This document shows positions 11,426-22,191 of a DNA stretch of 64,000 nucleotides, in pieces. The notes beneath the pieces were generated by a model. That model saw only the letters and a list, made by a program, of their open reading frames with translations, was not told where the DNA came from and did no database searches. Position numbers and translations under genes: made by a program. This stretch comes from Trichopus zeylanicus subsp. travancoricus. Lineage: Eukaryota > Streptophyta > Magnoliopsida > Dioscoreales > Dioscoreaceae. Numbering within the stretch: position 1 is the first letter of the stretch; each line of letters begins with the position of its first letter. Location of the stretch: positions 48,362 to 112,361 of the forward strand of contig RXID01015735.1 of assembly GCA_005019695.1 (NCBI GenBank). The letters run 5' to 3'.

Positions 11426-13155
11426 TCAATCTTCTTCATCTGCTATGGAAGCAAATGAAAAGGGTCTGAATTTGTAACCATCACCATGATAAAATTTGTT
11501 CACGAATTCAGCCCAATGCAGATGCAAGGCATGAAGAAAAGCACTGAGTGTCTCCATCATCAGCAGCATAAAATGCTGTTGCAAAGGCAAATACTGCAAG
11601 CCCAGCTAACCATATGACAATGTTGTTATACCTGTGTTCACCATCAACAACAACAAATCAGACAATATTTTGAACAGCAGAATATTTATTTTCCAGATTC
11701 AAGTTTCTCAAAAGTTCAGTGCCAGTGGAGTTGATGCTAAAATGATCAAACCCTTTATGATTTCCACAATTGCCTATCATTGAGAAGCTACCACATTTTA
11801 TCTTATACCATACGGTCTAAGATGGTAACTAAAAGTCAAATTATACTAAATTAGTGAAAGCTGGGGAGTCAGACCCAGATATTATCTATTTCTTTTTGAG
11901 GCAACAGCTACTATCTATTTCATTGTCAGGAAATAAGCCAATAAAGTTCTTTGAGATGCAGAATCGGAAGTATGGTTAAGTTTTAAGAAACTCACTCCCA
12001 AGCAAGAAGTAGAATCTTCTCGTAGAAGACAGTGGACAGTTCTGAATGTGCCAAGCTGAACAACAACATCAAAGGTATCAAACCCCTGAAATCAATATCA
12101 CATAGCAATAAGAAGATGAATTGTTGGTAGGCCAGCAGCATACCTGAGAGCCCAAACCCAAAGATAAGATGCAGTGTTTGAGACTGCACCCAAAACGAAT
12201 TCAATTGAATGTATCATCCGGTGGACAAAAACCTCACCAAAATTGAAATCCTCGTGGTGTTGTCTTGCAGAATTAGGTTCAATATCAAGAGCTGTCTCTG
12301 AGGTTCCAAGAAGTCCATATGTATGCACTTGAAATCTCTGTATGTCATTGTATAAACCAATATTAGGTAAACATTGGAATCTAATTTTCTTCTTTGAATG
12401 TTTTCTAGAATAACTTTCATGTAATTCAATATTATTAGGATATAACTTGCATCACATGCACGTGCACGCGCGTGCGCACAGATGTACACACACACACAGA
12501 GGAGCCCTCTCTTTCAGCTAAAATGAGAAAAAACTCAAAATGATCAGGAAAAAATATGCAGCAGCTGATGAAACATAAATTGCAATAACTGAGCAAACAT
12601 GCGTGAAAGGTGAAATTGCATCAAAACAAGCACTACAATGGAAATCATTAATATGTTACAGCTGACATTCTATGGGAATAAATAGTATGATGGCAAACAT
12701 TGGAGAATAGGGCAAAATGTCACTTATCAGTCTTTCACTGCCTCTAATAATATTAAGTATAATTTCAATAATTCTGAAGAAATGAACCACTACCTCTGTG
12801 TGAAGCCTCCTTAAAATGAATGGTTTTGGGAAGAGCATTCATGGAACTGCCACAATAGCCAAAGGCAATAGCAATATCTGCACAAGGAGTCTGGTCACCT
12901 TTAATATAGAATAAGAAATGCTAGAAGAATAAGCAGAAACTATACAGGAAGCAGTGTATTGTATAAAACCTGCAATGGTTTCTGACCCCGAAACAATTGA
13001 TTTTCACCAAGATCACCTATGGGAGACAAGAACATGTAAATCATCACATGACACAGGTCAGCTTCTGATCCTGTGCACCACTTTATGACTATAAGAAATG
13101 CAAGATAACCAAAAAGGCTGTTTAAAAAATCATTTGTGGCATAAATTGATACCTG

Positions 13156-16100
13156 GAAAGAAGAATACACAATTGGAGTTACTAGTTTCTCCTAATGGGT
13201 GTTACTTTAAATCGAATAATGGTATAACTAGTGCATACCAGATATCAAGCAAGCTCCCATGAAATTTTGCGTCAAAATAACTTAGAATGATTCCTAAGTT
13301 CATCTGAGTAACACCTAACAATATAGTTCATTTTGAGAGAATTTAGAAAGGATAGCTCAGAACGGCTGCCACGCCAGCTGGGGTCTACACCAAATCAGTA
13401 TTGATCACGATACTTTAGGAGGCCAGCAGTATGAGCATCACTGAATAACATAGAAAACAATTTACAAAAACCCAGAACACACAAACACTGGAAAATATCA
13501 AAACAACCTTTCAATGAACTGGACGAGTTCCAATACTGTTAATTATCTAGAGAAATACAATTAATTGAGTTTTCAGGACAAACAGTAGGTCAGTGCTCCA
13601 ACCCAATTTTAGTTGCATTTCTTTATCCAGCAGTTGCGACAGGAACTAACTTCATTAATTTCAATTACACCTATTTTGTTGTGTGAATTGTGTACAATGA
13701 AAATTTTCCTACTAGAAGCCTAGTTAAGTGCCCCAATCAATTTGTGTGCAATGCAGCACAAAGTGCAAAGACAAGCTTAAATACTTCACAGACTTCAACG
13801 TGCCAAAACAAGAAAATGTAAAGCATCAAACAGAACATGAAAAGACATTATCTTATTGTTTTTATACATTACAGAAAGATTTTCTTACTGTAGTCCAATC
13901 ATAAACAGTTGGAGGAATTCAATTACAATTAATAGATGTTTAGATGAATTCAGAGGACCTAAGGGAACCCAACATACCATAGCTTTTTCTTTTCTAGTAC
14001 ACAACCAAAAGTAGAGATAAATTATACAATGTGCTCAAATGATCTAAACTTAATAAGAAAACCTATGATAAAATTATCAAGAACTAAAACAACATCTAAA
14101 ATAATGGGCTATAAAAGGCAATAACAGGATGGCCATATGTAAATGCTTTCTGGGTTAAGAGCAAGTTATGTGCCAGAAACGTAAAGAGAAAAAACAGTCT
14201 GATATATCATTTATCTACTTGAGGAAAAGCATGGCCATATGGTTGCTAGAATTATTACATGATAGTACGGATACAGCACCTAAAGAAGATCGTACCTGCA
14301 ACTAATATTACAGCATTTGTAAGCAGAACCATCAAATATATGAAAAGGAACGGAGAAGAATTCCTTACATATCAATCCACAATAGATGGAAAATAAAGCC
14401 ATCAATAGAATTACACATCACCTCCAAATGCCATCTTCATAGAGCTGCCAAGTTTCTGACAAAAAAGTTTCAGTTAGTTTGCCAAAGGAGAATAGCTGAA
14501 GGTTATCACTGTCTAGGGTTAAAAAGCAAGTTGCAGTTAGTTCTAATAAAACTTAGTTGTGATGTCAACACATCTTTCTTTTTTGTTACCATACAAATAT
14601 TCATTTCAAAGGAAGAGAATAGAAAGCTGGCATATTTATCAGATGTATGATTAAAAAATGACATAATCCAATCAATTTTCTAACATAATCACTATCAAGA
14701 TTATGGAGGGATGGAAAAACCTTATCTTGTTTAATAGCATAGGGGTTTCAATTTGACACAGGACTGTGGCACAATCTTGCAAAAGCAGGTATATGCAAGT
14801 GATAATGATACCTAACAACCAATCACTATGTTTGAGTCAATCAAGCAAAACTCTTCATACATCTTTAACCCATGTTTTTTGGGAATCCATATATCTTTAA
14901 ACAAAGTAAAAATGGCAAACACCGATAAACTTCCATAGCCAAGTATAGAGTTATTAGAGAAATATGGTCTAATAATTTGTGTCATATTTGGATTGAATGC
15001 CCTTTATGGCACACCTCTATCATCCATTGCAAAATTTACTTGTAGAATTAAACCAAGTTCAGAAACTACCCTTTGCTTTATATCTTTAAATTTTCTGTAT
15101 GGAACAGAAATACAGGATGAAATGGAAACTGATGAAATGAGCATGAAGAAGCATTTTATCATAGTAAAGGGCAATATATGGAAGTTATTATAAGTGGGCA
15201 TAAGGCTATACATCCTATCATTATTCAAGTTCTTAAACAAGTCCTTTCAAATATTTGACTGACACGTGAACAGCAAAATAAGATTTTATGTCATGTTAGT
15301 AATTCTTGTTTTTAACACTAAAGTTCACAACGGTTCAGATGTTTTGTGAGATTTTGAATAGTTCCCTCTTCCTCATATAGCAAGCAGGCAAGGAAAAGAA
15401 AAAAAAAAACAAGAAAATCAAGGACTATATGCTCATGGCATTACTCCGTGAGCAACAGAATGAGACTCCTAGCCTCTGCATAATCAACACTCTCATTTCC
15501 AAGGCTCCACATAAAATGTTTATAAGATAACATCGCAACCAGGACCACTTTGTTTCCAACAACTCCAATCCTTCCTCTCCCCCCTTGCAACAAACAGGAT
15601 ATCAGCATCAAGGTTCTCTAGCCCCATTTCCTCACCCATAGGCTTCCATGACTATTTAGGATCCCGTCAACCACAAATACTTCTCACCACTTACTGGTTA
15701 AATATATAAAGAATCTTTGCTTCTCGTTCTTCAGAAAAAAGTTCATTTCCATCATGACCAAATTCCCTTAATATGTTTCCTCACAAACCATTGTTCATTT
15801 TCTTTTGACTGACTCGCTCGCTGGGAAGGGCCAGCCAGCTCCTACCTACGCTATACGTCACCAAGTTTGCCACTTTCATCATACAGTAAATCTTGGCAAT
15901 CTTAATGTTCACCTCGAAAACCTTTTGTTTAAAACATACATCATCATATATGATTGTTTCAATCCAAAAACAAACTCCCACTCTAAAGCAGTTCTTAAGC
16001 ATCAATATAGGTAAGAAATGCCCACTCCAACAAAGTGTTCTCAAAATGAATTTCTCCGCTTCTTCTTTATCTAGCCCAGTTCCAGTGAATCTGCATATGG

Positions 16101-16180
16101 GGGCAGTAGCGCAAGATGACGACGACGACGACGACGATGATGATGATAATAATAATAAAACACGAACGAGATCTGGGATC
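13156..16180. other. gap inside the VHA-a pseudogene, no exons seen
   Basis: This 3 kb should hold the central VHA-a exons, but I recognise none on either strand. It has the base composition of intron or intergenic DNA. Confidence 0.55.
16115..16158. repeat. trinucleotide microsatellite (GAC)n(GAT)n(AAT)n
   Basis: A run of GAC triplets passes into GAT and then AAT triplets. It lies in or beside the first intron of the VHA-a pseudogene. A poly-Asp open frame on the plus strand results from it and is not a gene. Confidence 0.9.
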
Positions 16181-16309
16181 TCGGGGGGGACCTATGTCCT
16201 CGAATTGGAGGAGTGCGAGGTCGCCGAGGTAGGAGACGGCGCGGTGGGCAGACTCGACGGGGATGACGAGCTGCACGAAACTCATCTTCTCCGAGCGCAT
16301 GTTCTCCAT

Positions 16310-18019
16310 CGGCGGCAAGTCGTCGAAGAAGAACTTCGTCTTATTCGCCGACTCTTCCTCGAGAAGGAGAAGAATGCGGAGGATGAGAGAGAGAGAGAAA
16401 GAGAGAGATCGGGCGGGTTGCAGAACTGGGAGGACAAGTGCCGTCGGGTCTGAGAGTCGTCGGCTCGGGTGCGGGACAGACCGGAAGAGTGGGTTCTCGG
16501 ATTCCGGACTCGGGCCTGTCAATGTTCTGGGGCCGGCTCGGGCCTTCTTTTACATCTGTCCCGCCCATTACACCGCTGCGTCTGTTTGCAAGCCGTCCTG
16601 ACGAGCCGTTTGATTCTTGGTAAAATTGCTCTTGATAATAAAAACAACTTTTTGGATGCATTTGGTTAGCCATAATTTTTTTTTCCCATTTTTAAAAGTG
16701 AGTCTTTCTGAGAAAAGTATTGTAATTTAATTTTTTATGTTAATTAAACATATCCTAATATTGCTGAGTGCAGAAAATATGACACTCCTCCCACCTCCGA
16801 ATCCTTCAACAAATTCAAACATATTGTCAAGTATTTATTGCGAATAAGAGGTTTTGGAGAAATTGCTTTTCTCATTTTCAATTTATTTATAAAGTTGATC
16901 TAATATGATTAACTAGTGATTGAATATGATTAATTTTCAGTATTTAGTTCGAGAGAAATATATTTCAAAAATATAATTAATAATATATAAAACATTTTTT
17001 TATTTGTTTATTTTAAAAATTATATTACGAATTTACGAAAAATCACCTACTTTTTTTACTATTAGTAAAAAAATAATTGCCCTATATTTTTAATTTACAA
17101 AAAATCATGTTATTTAAAATATTTTAAAAATATTTTTTAAATTTTATATTATCAATTAAATTAATTTTAAAAATCAAATTATTTTTATTTAATTTTATTT
17201 TTGACAATTGATTCACAATTATCGGATAATCGAATTTAAATTTTTAATTTTATAAAATCAAACATCTGATCTTTCATAAAAATTAAAATAAATTAAAATA
17301 TTTTTTATATTAATTAATAATTATTTAAACGTAAATAAAATGAAAATAATTTAAACTTTTATATTAATTTTAATGGATAAAATCGAATTAAAATAAAATA
17401 TTTTTAAATATTTTAATTGATGTACTTTTTTTCTAAATTTACAATATAATATAATTGATTTTTTAATAATAATAAAATAAATAATTTTCATAATTTGGAT
17501 ACTTTTTTATTAAATCTTTAAATATATTTTAAAAGTAGAAAAAAAAAACATTTTTTAAAATTATTGTAATTTATTCTTACTTCCAAACTGTAAATGGCCA
17601 AAAGTAACTTTACCCTATTCCGGCTACCCAAATAGACTCTAAAGAGAAAATTAAAATAATCAAACTTCAATTTAGCAATTATATATTTTCTTTGCCAAAC
17701 AAGAAAAGCTTGAAGTTACATCCAAAACAGGGGTAAAGAGGATAAGGAACAATAATATTGTATACTAATGGAATATTTCTTTTGAACCAAGGTCCCACGC
17801 ATTTCTATTTCTCAATAGGAGCCATATGGAACTACTGAATCATAACAACATATATTGATAAAAATGCCCTTTTTTTTATATGGAGCAAGTAGAGGTAAAC
17901 TACCAGCATAAATAAGTTGAAACACAGAATTGATCAAAACAAACAGAGTTCAGAACAAGTCTCCAAAATTGAAAAGGCAAATTCAAGCTTAAAATCTAAA
18001 TCAAATGTAACACATATGT
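16310..18019. other. intergenic between VHA-a relic and RPS23
   Basis: The first 350 bases are the GC-rich upstream region of the VHA-a relic. Apart from the candidate element above, the rest is AT-rich DNA and the 3' flank of RPS23 (about 17.7-18.0 kb). No gene seen. Confidence 0.5.
16655..17640. mobile_element. possible ~1-kb non-autonomous element with short terminal inverted repeats
   Basis: The left end reads ATTTGGTTAGCCATAAT and the reverse complement of the right end reads ATTTGGGTAGCCGGAATAG. Both ends continue into similar inverted A/T blocks (TATTGTAATTTAA on the left, AAATTACAATAATTT on the right). The interior has no gene. No target-site duplication is evident, so this is tentative. 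Confidence 0.35.
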
Positions 18020-20062
18020 CTAAGATCTGGGCTTCTCTTTCTTCTCCTTGAAGAGAGCCAACAGAGATACACCAGAGACCTTCACAACCTTGAATCTAAC
18101 ACCAGGAATATCTCCAACAGCATGCCCCTTCCGTCCAAATCCAGCAATCAAAACTTCATCCTGCAAAGCCACAAAAATTTTATCGATGGCACGGACACTG
18201 CAAACCCACCTCATGTAATATATGAGGTAAAATTGGTTTTCTGTTTCGAATACAACTCACATTTTCCTCAATAAAGTTTAAGCAACCATCATTAGGCACA
18301 AAGGCAGCAATCTTTTTTCCATTTTTTATCAGCTGAACTCTAGCACACTTACGAATGGCAGAGTTAGGCTGCTTTGCTTCAATGCCACTGCACAAGTTCA
18401 TTTTTGAGTCATGATTCAGAACCAGACAAAGGGATGAAAATGAAGTTCAAGGGCATGAGATAGAGCTCACATTTTTTCGAGAACTATTCCCTTGGCATGA
18501 GAAGAACCAGCAAATGGTTTCTTCCATTCATTACCAAGATGACTTTTCTTGTATGCCTTATCAGCCCACCTCTGGGTCCTGCGGTGTGTCTTCAGCTTGC
18601 GCCCAGCTCCCATACCACGAGTCTTCCTGTTAAAAAGAACCCAAACCAAACAAAATTAGGCATTCCAAATTTAAACAGCTGAAGGAAAAGGACTAAACCA
18701 CAGCCATAGGCCACAGAGACAAGAGCACAGGCCAAGCCAACAAAAGAAAAACAAAACAATCAAGCGGGAAAAGTCTGAATATACTATTCACAAATTCATG
18801 TAAATATGGAATTTGTTTCACAAAACATGAGATGGTGCATATGTCCAGAAGATGTTCTACAAAAACACATATAGAAATCTTGGCAAAGAAAGTCAAGAAA
18901 AAAAAATTCAATAGTCCTTCAGTGCCCAGTAACTCCAGAACTAGAAGAACCTTGTCAATAAGTTAATTATCTGATACATCATTATCGAGGAAACTTGCCC
19001 ACTAATCCTATCTAAAAATTGTGTGCAAGCAATGAAAACAAATTTTAAACTACATTGATAAGTTCCCATTTTTCCAAGAGATATATCAATTTAAATGCAT
19101 GTCAAGTGTTAAATTATGTCAAACTTCAGTAATAAGATAAGCAGGTCATCACTAGCATTCTCATGGTCCAGGGAAATGTCCTACCAAGTATAACATTCTC
19201 ACAACACTCCAAAATGTAATGAGATTAAAGGAGAACTTGTCATAGCATGGAGAAATATGGTTTCTTTAGCTTACGATTGTGTTAAGTGCTGATACGCCAA
19301 GCCTTCATCAGTAGTCGTCAACGAGCACAAGTAAAAAAACTATAATATATGTGTTGAGCATATATATTTGATCAATTCCAACTATAATCACTTCTGGAAC
19401 TAAATCCAAACAGAAGCATCACATTGACCACCAGCCACAGAGAAAAACTTGATCACAAGCCAAAAACAAACAAGTTAGAATCCTAGACAATGTCAACTGA
19501 TTAACATCTTCACCTCCTAATAATCCATGTCCAAAACATCACCTGCATGCCATACTCAAATCAAAATTTCAGCCTAATAGAAGATCTACAAAAGTTCATT
19601 ACTGTAATGGAATTGTCATCAACCTGGTATTGAACAGCAAGTAATCCATTCAAAAACCGACGGGAAGTACAGAATCCAATGTTAGCTACCAAGGCACAGC
19701 CACGATCCAGCTAAGTGAAACAGGACAAAAGCCATGGCAGCAGATTACTGTAGCTTATGATAGTGTTAGGTGCTAACGGTAGCGAATCGAATCAGCACCG
19801 GACCGTCAATAAGCATCCTCAAATACTGAGGAAAAACTGGCATCTTGGAAACAAAAGATGCAAAAACAAAAAGAAAAAAAAAACCTAGCCGAAGCGCGTG
19901 AAAAACACGGATGCTCAAGGATTGCAAAAGAACGCATCTTGGGAACAGAACATGCCAAAAAAAAACCCTAGGCCCATAGCCTACACGATCTCGAATCCAT
20001 GAAAGCGTGAAAAAAAGGGAAATTGATGAAGAGGGGGAGAAGGAGATCGGGTCTCACCCCAT
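18020..20062 (-). CDS. RPS23: 40S ribosomal protein S23 (uS12)
   Basis: Four exons, 20062-20058, 18626-18471, 18387-18261 and 18160-18020, join to exactly 142 residues, the standard eukaryotic S23 length. The first exon contributes only ATG GG; the next exon supplies the G that completes Gly2, followed by KTRGMGAGRKLKTH. uS12 sits in the decoding centre of the small subunit and controls codon-anticodon fidelity. The invariant loop KQPNSAIRKCARVQLIKNGK, with the Pro that is hydroxylated in eukaryotes, is intact, as is the end GVSLLALFKEKKEKPRS. All introns are GT-AG and every phase fits. The first intron is long (1.43 kb) and contains a repeated motif described separately. Nothing suggests decay. 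Confidence 0.96.
19267..19326 (-). repeat. RPS23 intron-1 repeated motif, copy A
   Basis: The plus strand begins TAGCTTACGATTGTGTTAAG and ends with GTCGTCAACGAGCA. It matches copy B at both ends but not in the middle, the pattern of a small conserved element rather than a simple repeat. The minus strand (the transcribed one) contains CTGATGAAGG. A snoRNA is possible because plant ribosomal-protein introns often host them, but I cannot assign C/D or H/ACA boxes. Confidence 0.4.
19751..19815 (-). repeat. RPS23 intron-1 repeated motif, copy B
   Basis: The plus strand begins TAGCTTATGATAGTGTTAGG and ends with CCGTCAATAAGCA. On the transcribed strand GGTGCT and AGCACC could pair into a hairpin, with ACAGTAA just downstream. 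It lies about 480 bp from copy A in the same intron. Confidence 0.4.
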
Positions 20063-20154
20063 TTTGGCGTAGAAGAAAAAGCTTCTCCCTGCTGCTCACG
20101 AGAGAACAAGGCTCGGCGGCGGCCGCTGGTGGATCGAGCACAGGCGGAGATGCG

Positions 20155-20310
20155 GCGAGGGTTTTGGATTCAGGGCATCCATAGAACTTTATATGGCGGG
20201 TTTCAGATCTGGATGCGGGGAATGATGGAGATCCAGCGGCTGAGATGCGAACAAGCTCTAGCAGCCGTGCGGATCAGCCTGGCCATCAATCCGGCCCAAA
20301 AAGGCCCATT
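20155..20310 (-). promoter_or_regulatory. RPS23 promoter: two site II elements, telo-box-like motif, TATA
   Basis: On the minus strand, TGGGCCTTTTTGGGCC (20308-20293) contains two TGGGCC site II elements. CCATATAAAG (about 20196-20187) is a TATA box, and AAAACCCTC (about 20166-20158) resembles a telo-box. The order and distance to the ATG at 20062 fit a plant ribosomal-protein promoter, where TCP factors bind site II and telo-boxes support expression in dividing cells (established for the family). Confidence 0.7.
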
Positions 20311-20484
20311 CCAAGTTCCGAACCCATACGGCACTATGGGGACCATGCCCGCAGTGGAAGGTGGAAGTTGGAAGTTGCCGCAATATAGACTTAATTTGTA
20401 ATTGATTTGATTTTCTTCTGTTGTGAGTAAAAAAATAAGAACCTCCCAAATTGGAACGCTGTCAATCTATGAAGCAATGTACCT

Positions 20485-21200
20485 CTACATCAGAGAGCTA
20501 TTAATGAGCCCATGCCAAGAAGAAGAAGAAGCAACACCATTCCGGTAGTCTCTTCTACCATCCAAACATATGCTCAGATCTCCACCAAATTGATGCCATG
20601 GCAGACCCATTCCCATCTGGTTCTCCTCTCCATCCATCAGTTTGCAATCTCCCTCACTAGCCCGCCACTACTAAGTTGATGATCCATGCTCCATCAATGG
20701 GCAAAGCCACATTGAATTTGCCTCCAAAGCCAAAACAACCAGGGTTGCCAATCCCACTCCTCAAAATGTCAAGAAAGCTAGTGGTAGGGTTCGGGTTTCC
20801 TAGAGGGAAAGAGACATGGTCATCCAATCCTAGCCCATGACTGGGGAGGGTGGCAAAGGCAAGACTGAGGCCGCTGGGATCATAAGAAAGAGGTAGTGCT
20901 GGAGCTGGCGGGTGGGCGGAGAGCAGAGATTGATCGTGGGCTCTCTTTGAAGATTAATTAGAGGAGGAGGAGGATCTCTTGTTCCTTCTGCAGCCACCAC
21001 CAACAGGGGCATTTCTGAGCGAGCCACATTGAGTCCAGTAACTCCTGCACCCCGTACAGAAGTATCTCCGCTGTGAGACGCTGTAGTTGTTGATTGTAGT
21101 AGCAGTGACCAATCCCAATTGAAGCGCCAACCCTACAACTTGAAGGTCAGGCTTAGGAGGAGAAGCAATCCAAATACCTAAAAGCATGACAATATGCAAT
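20485..21200 (-). pseudogene. Dof zinc-finger transcription factor relic
   Basis: The second half of a Dof domain is clear: NNYSVSQRRYFCTGCRSYW, then RNAPVGGGCRRNKR. The first zinc-binding pair (CPRC) is gone, and the DNA before NNYS shows a roughly 4-bp insertion that shifts the frame. Downstream, pieces typical of a Dof C-terminus occur in different frames: HVSLPLGNPNPTTSFLDILR, then GEENQMGMGLPWHQFGGD and finally WHGLINSSLM with a stop at 20487-20485. Dof factors bind AAAG sites. Frameshifts and the missing Cys pair make function unlikely. Confidence 0.78.
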
Positions 21201-22191
21201 TAAGTGTTGCAATCAGATCTGGGCTCACTGCTTGCGGCAACCCACTAGTTCTCACTCATGATGAACAAGTTATGGACTAAATGCTCATGCAATTAGCAAT
21301 TTCCCACAAGGGAAATGTGCCATTAGCTTACAATACACGAGGAAATTGCAGTCATAAGGATGAACAGTTCAACAATATGGCTGGAGCATGGACAAATACA
21401 AGTCAATGCATTCCAAGAAACGTACACAAGAAAGAATTTTTAACATGAGTAATGAGAAATGATCAGGAAAGAAAATGTGATAACCATGTAGTATGACCGC
21501 AGCAAAAATGTGCTAGTCAAGGATTGCACTAAACTCATGAATGCAATATTAATAGCAGATGAAGAACGAAAGCAGTGTATATTCATTTGCTTAGAAGAGA
21601 AGCCTGATGCACCTCTAGATCCAGTTTGACCACTTTGTTTTGAAAAAAGAACCAGCTTCAATTCAATGATTTGATGATCACTGTAATGTACAAACATTAA
21701 TGAAATAAACAACGGATGGGAAGTGAACCACGCAGCATGAATAGCTGAAGAAAAGAGAGATTCATACTAGCCGGAATGGTTCAGATTTTACATCATGCAT
21801 ACCTGAATATCTGGTTCAGATTTCCAGCTCACCAAGCTCTTCTTCAGAGAAGGCATGGATTACTGATTTTGCAGCCTTGGACATTTTGGGATCTGCAGTG
21901 GCTGATTTTTATTGAAAAACAAAGCACCTTCACAGAAGCAATGCTTCTGTCTTATCACACTTGATTTAAGACTTCTATTAACAATGTACAGTGATATGGT
22001 CCTAGCAAGCCTTGAAATGTCACTTGGCCAGACTTCGAGCACATGAACAACTATGACTCCAATTGCCTTACAGGTAAGGAGCATTTGACTTCATCCTCTC
22101 CAAATCTCCAGATGCAGGGGCTTTCAGGTTGCTGGACCACATAAGATCAGATATTGAGAAACAGCAAGCTGCTTAGCATTGTCACAGAATA
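21201..22191. other. intergenic, nothing recognised
   Basis: No convincing exon. A first exon of the Dof relic should lie here if retained, but I do not recognise it. Confidence 0.45.

Larger units (their letters stand above)
11426..16309 (-). pseudogene. vacuolar H+-ATPase subunit a (VHA-a), internally deleted pseudogene
   Basis: Subunit a is the membrane stator and proton channel of the V-ATPase. The first exon starts at 16309 (MENMRSEKMSFVQLV, LALLQFEDI). Five C-terminal exons remain: 13152-12970 (LNSLFGYLAFLIVIKWCTGS), 12877-12794, 12337-12144 (ARQHHEDFNFGEVFVH, FVLGAVSNTASYL), 12055-11996 (LAHSELSTVFYEKILLLAW) and 11631-11426, ending FASIADEED. Damage: one T missing in the T-run of exon 13152-12970, shifting the frame; TGA in place of the Trp expected before MLFPKPFILRRLHTE; an extra T in the last exon just before LLMMETLSAF; and conserved residues changed (WGQ to RGQ, AWGY to AWEY). 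I find nothing coding for roughly the middle 60% of the protein between 13.16 and 16.18 kb. A working gene is very unlikely. Confidence 0.88.

Noticed and set aside
12460..12505. Alternating CA/CG run (Z-DNA-like)
   Set aside because: Short simple repeat in an intron of the VHA-a relic; no evidence of a regulatory role.
13350..13425. tRNA-like start (GGATAGCTCAGAACGGCTGC)
   Set aside because: No matching acceptor stem, anticodon stem or T-loop (GGTTCRANNCC) follows at the right distance.
16067..16453. Plus-strand open frame with a poly-Asp run
   Set aside because: The Asp run comes from the GAC/GAT microsatellite and the rest is antisense to the VHA-a first exon.
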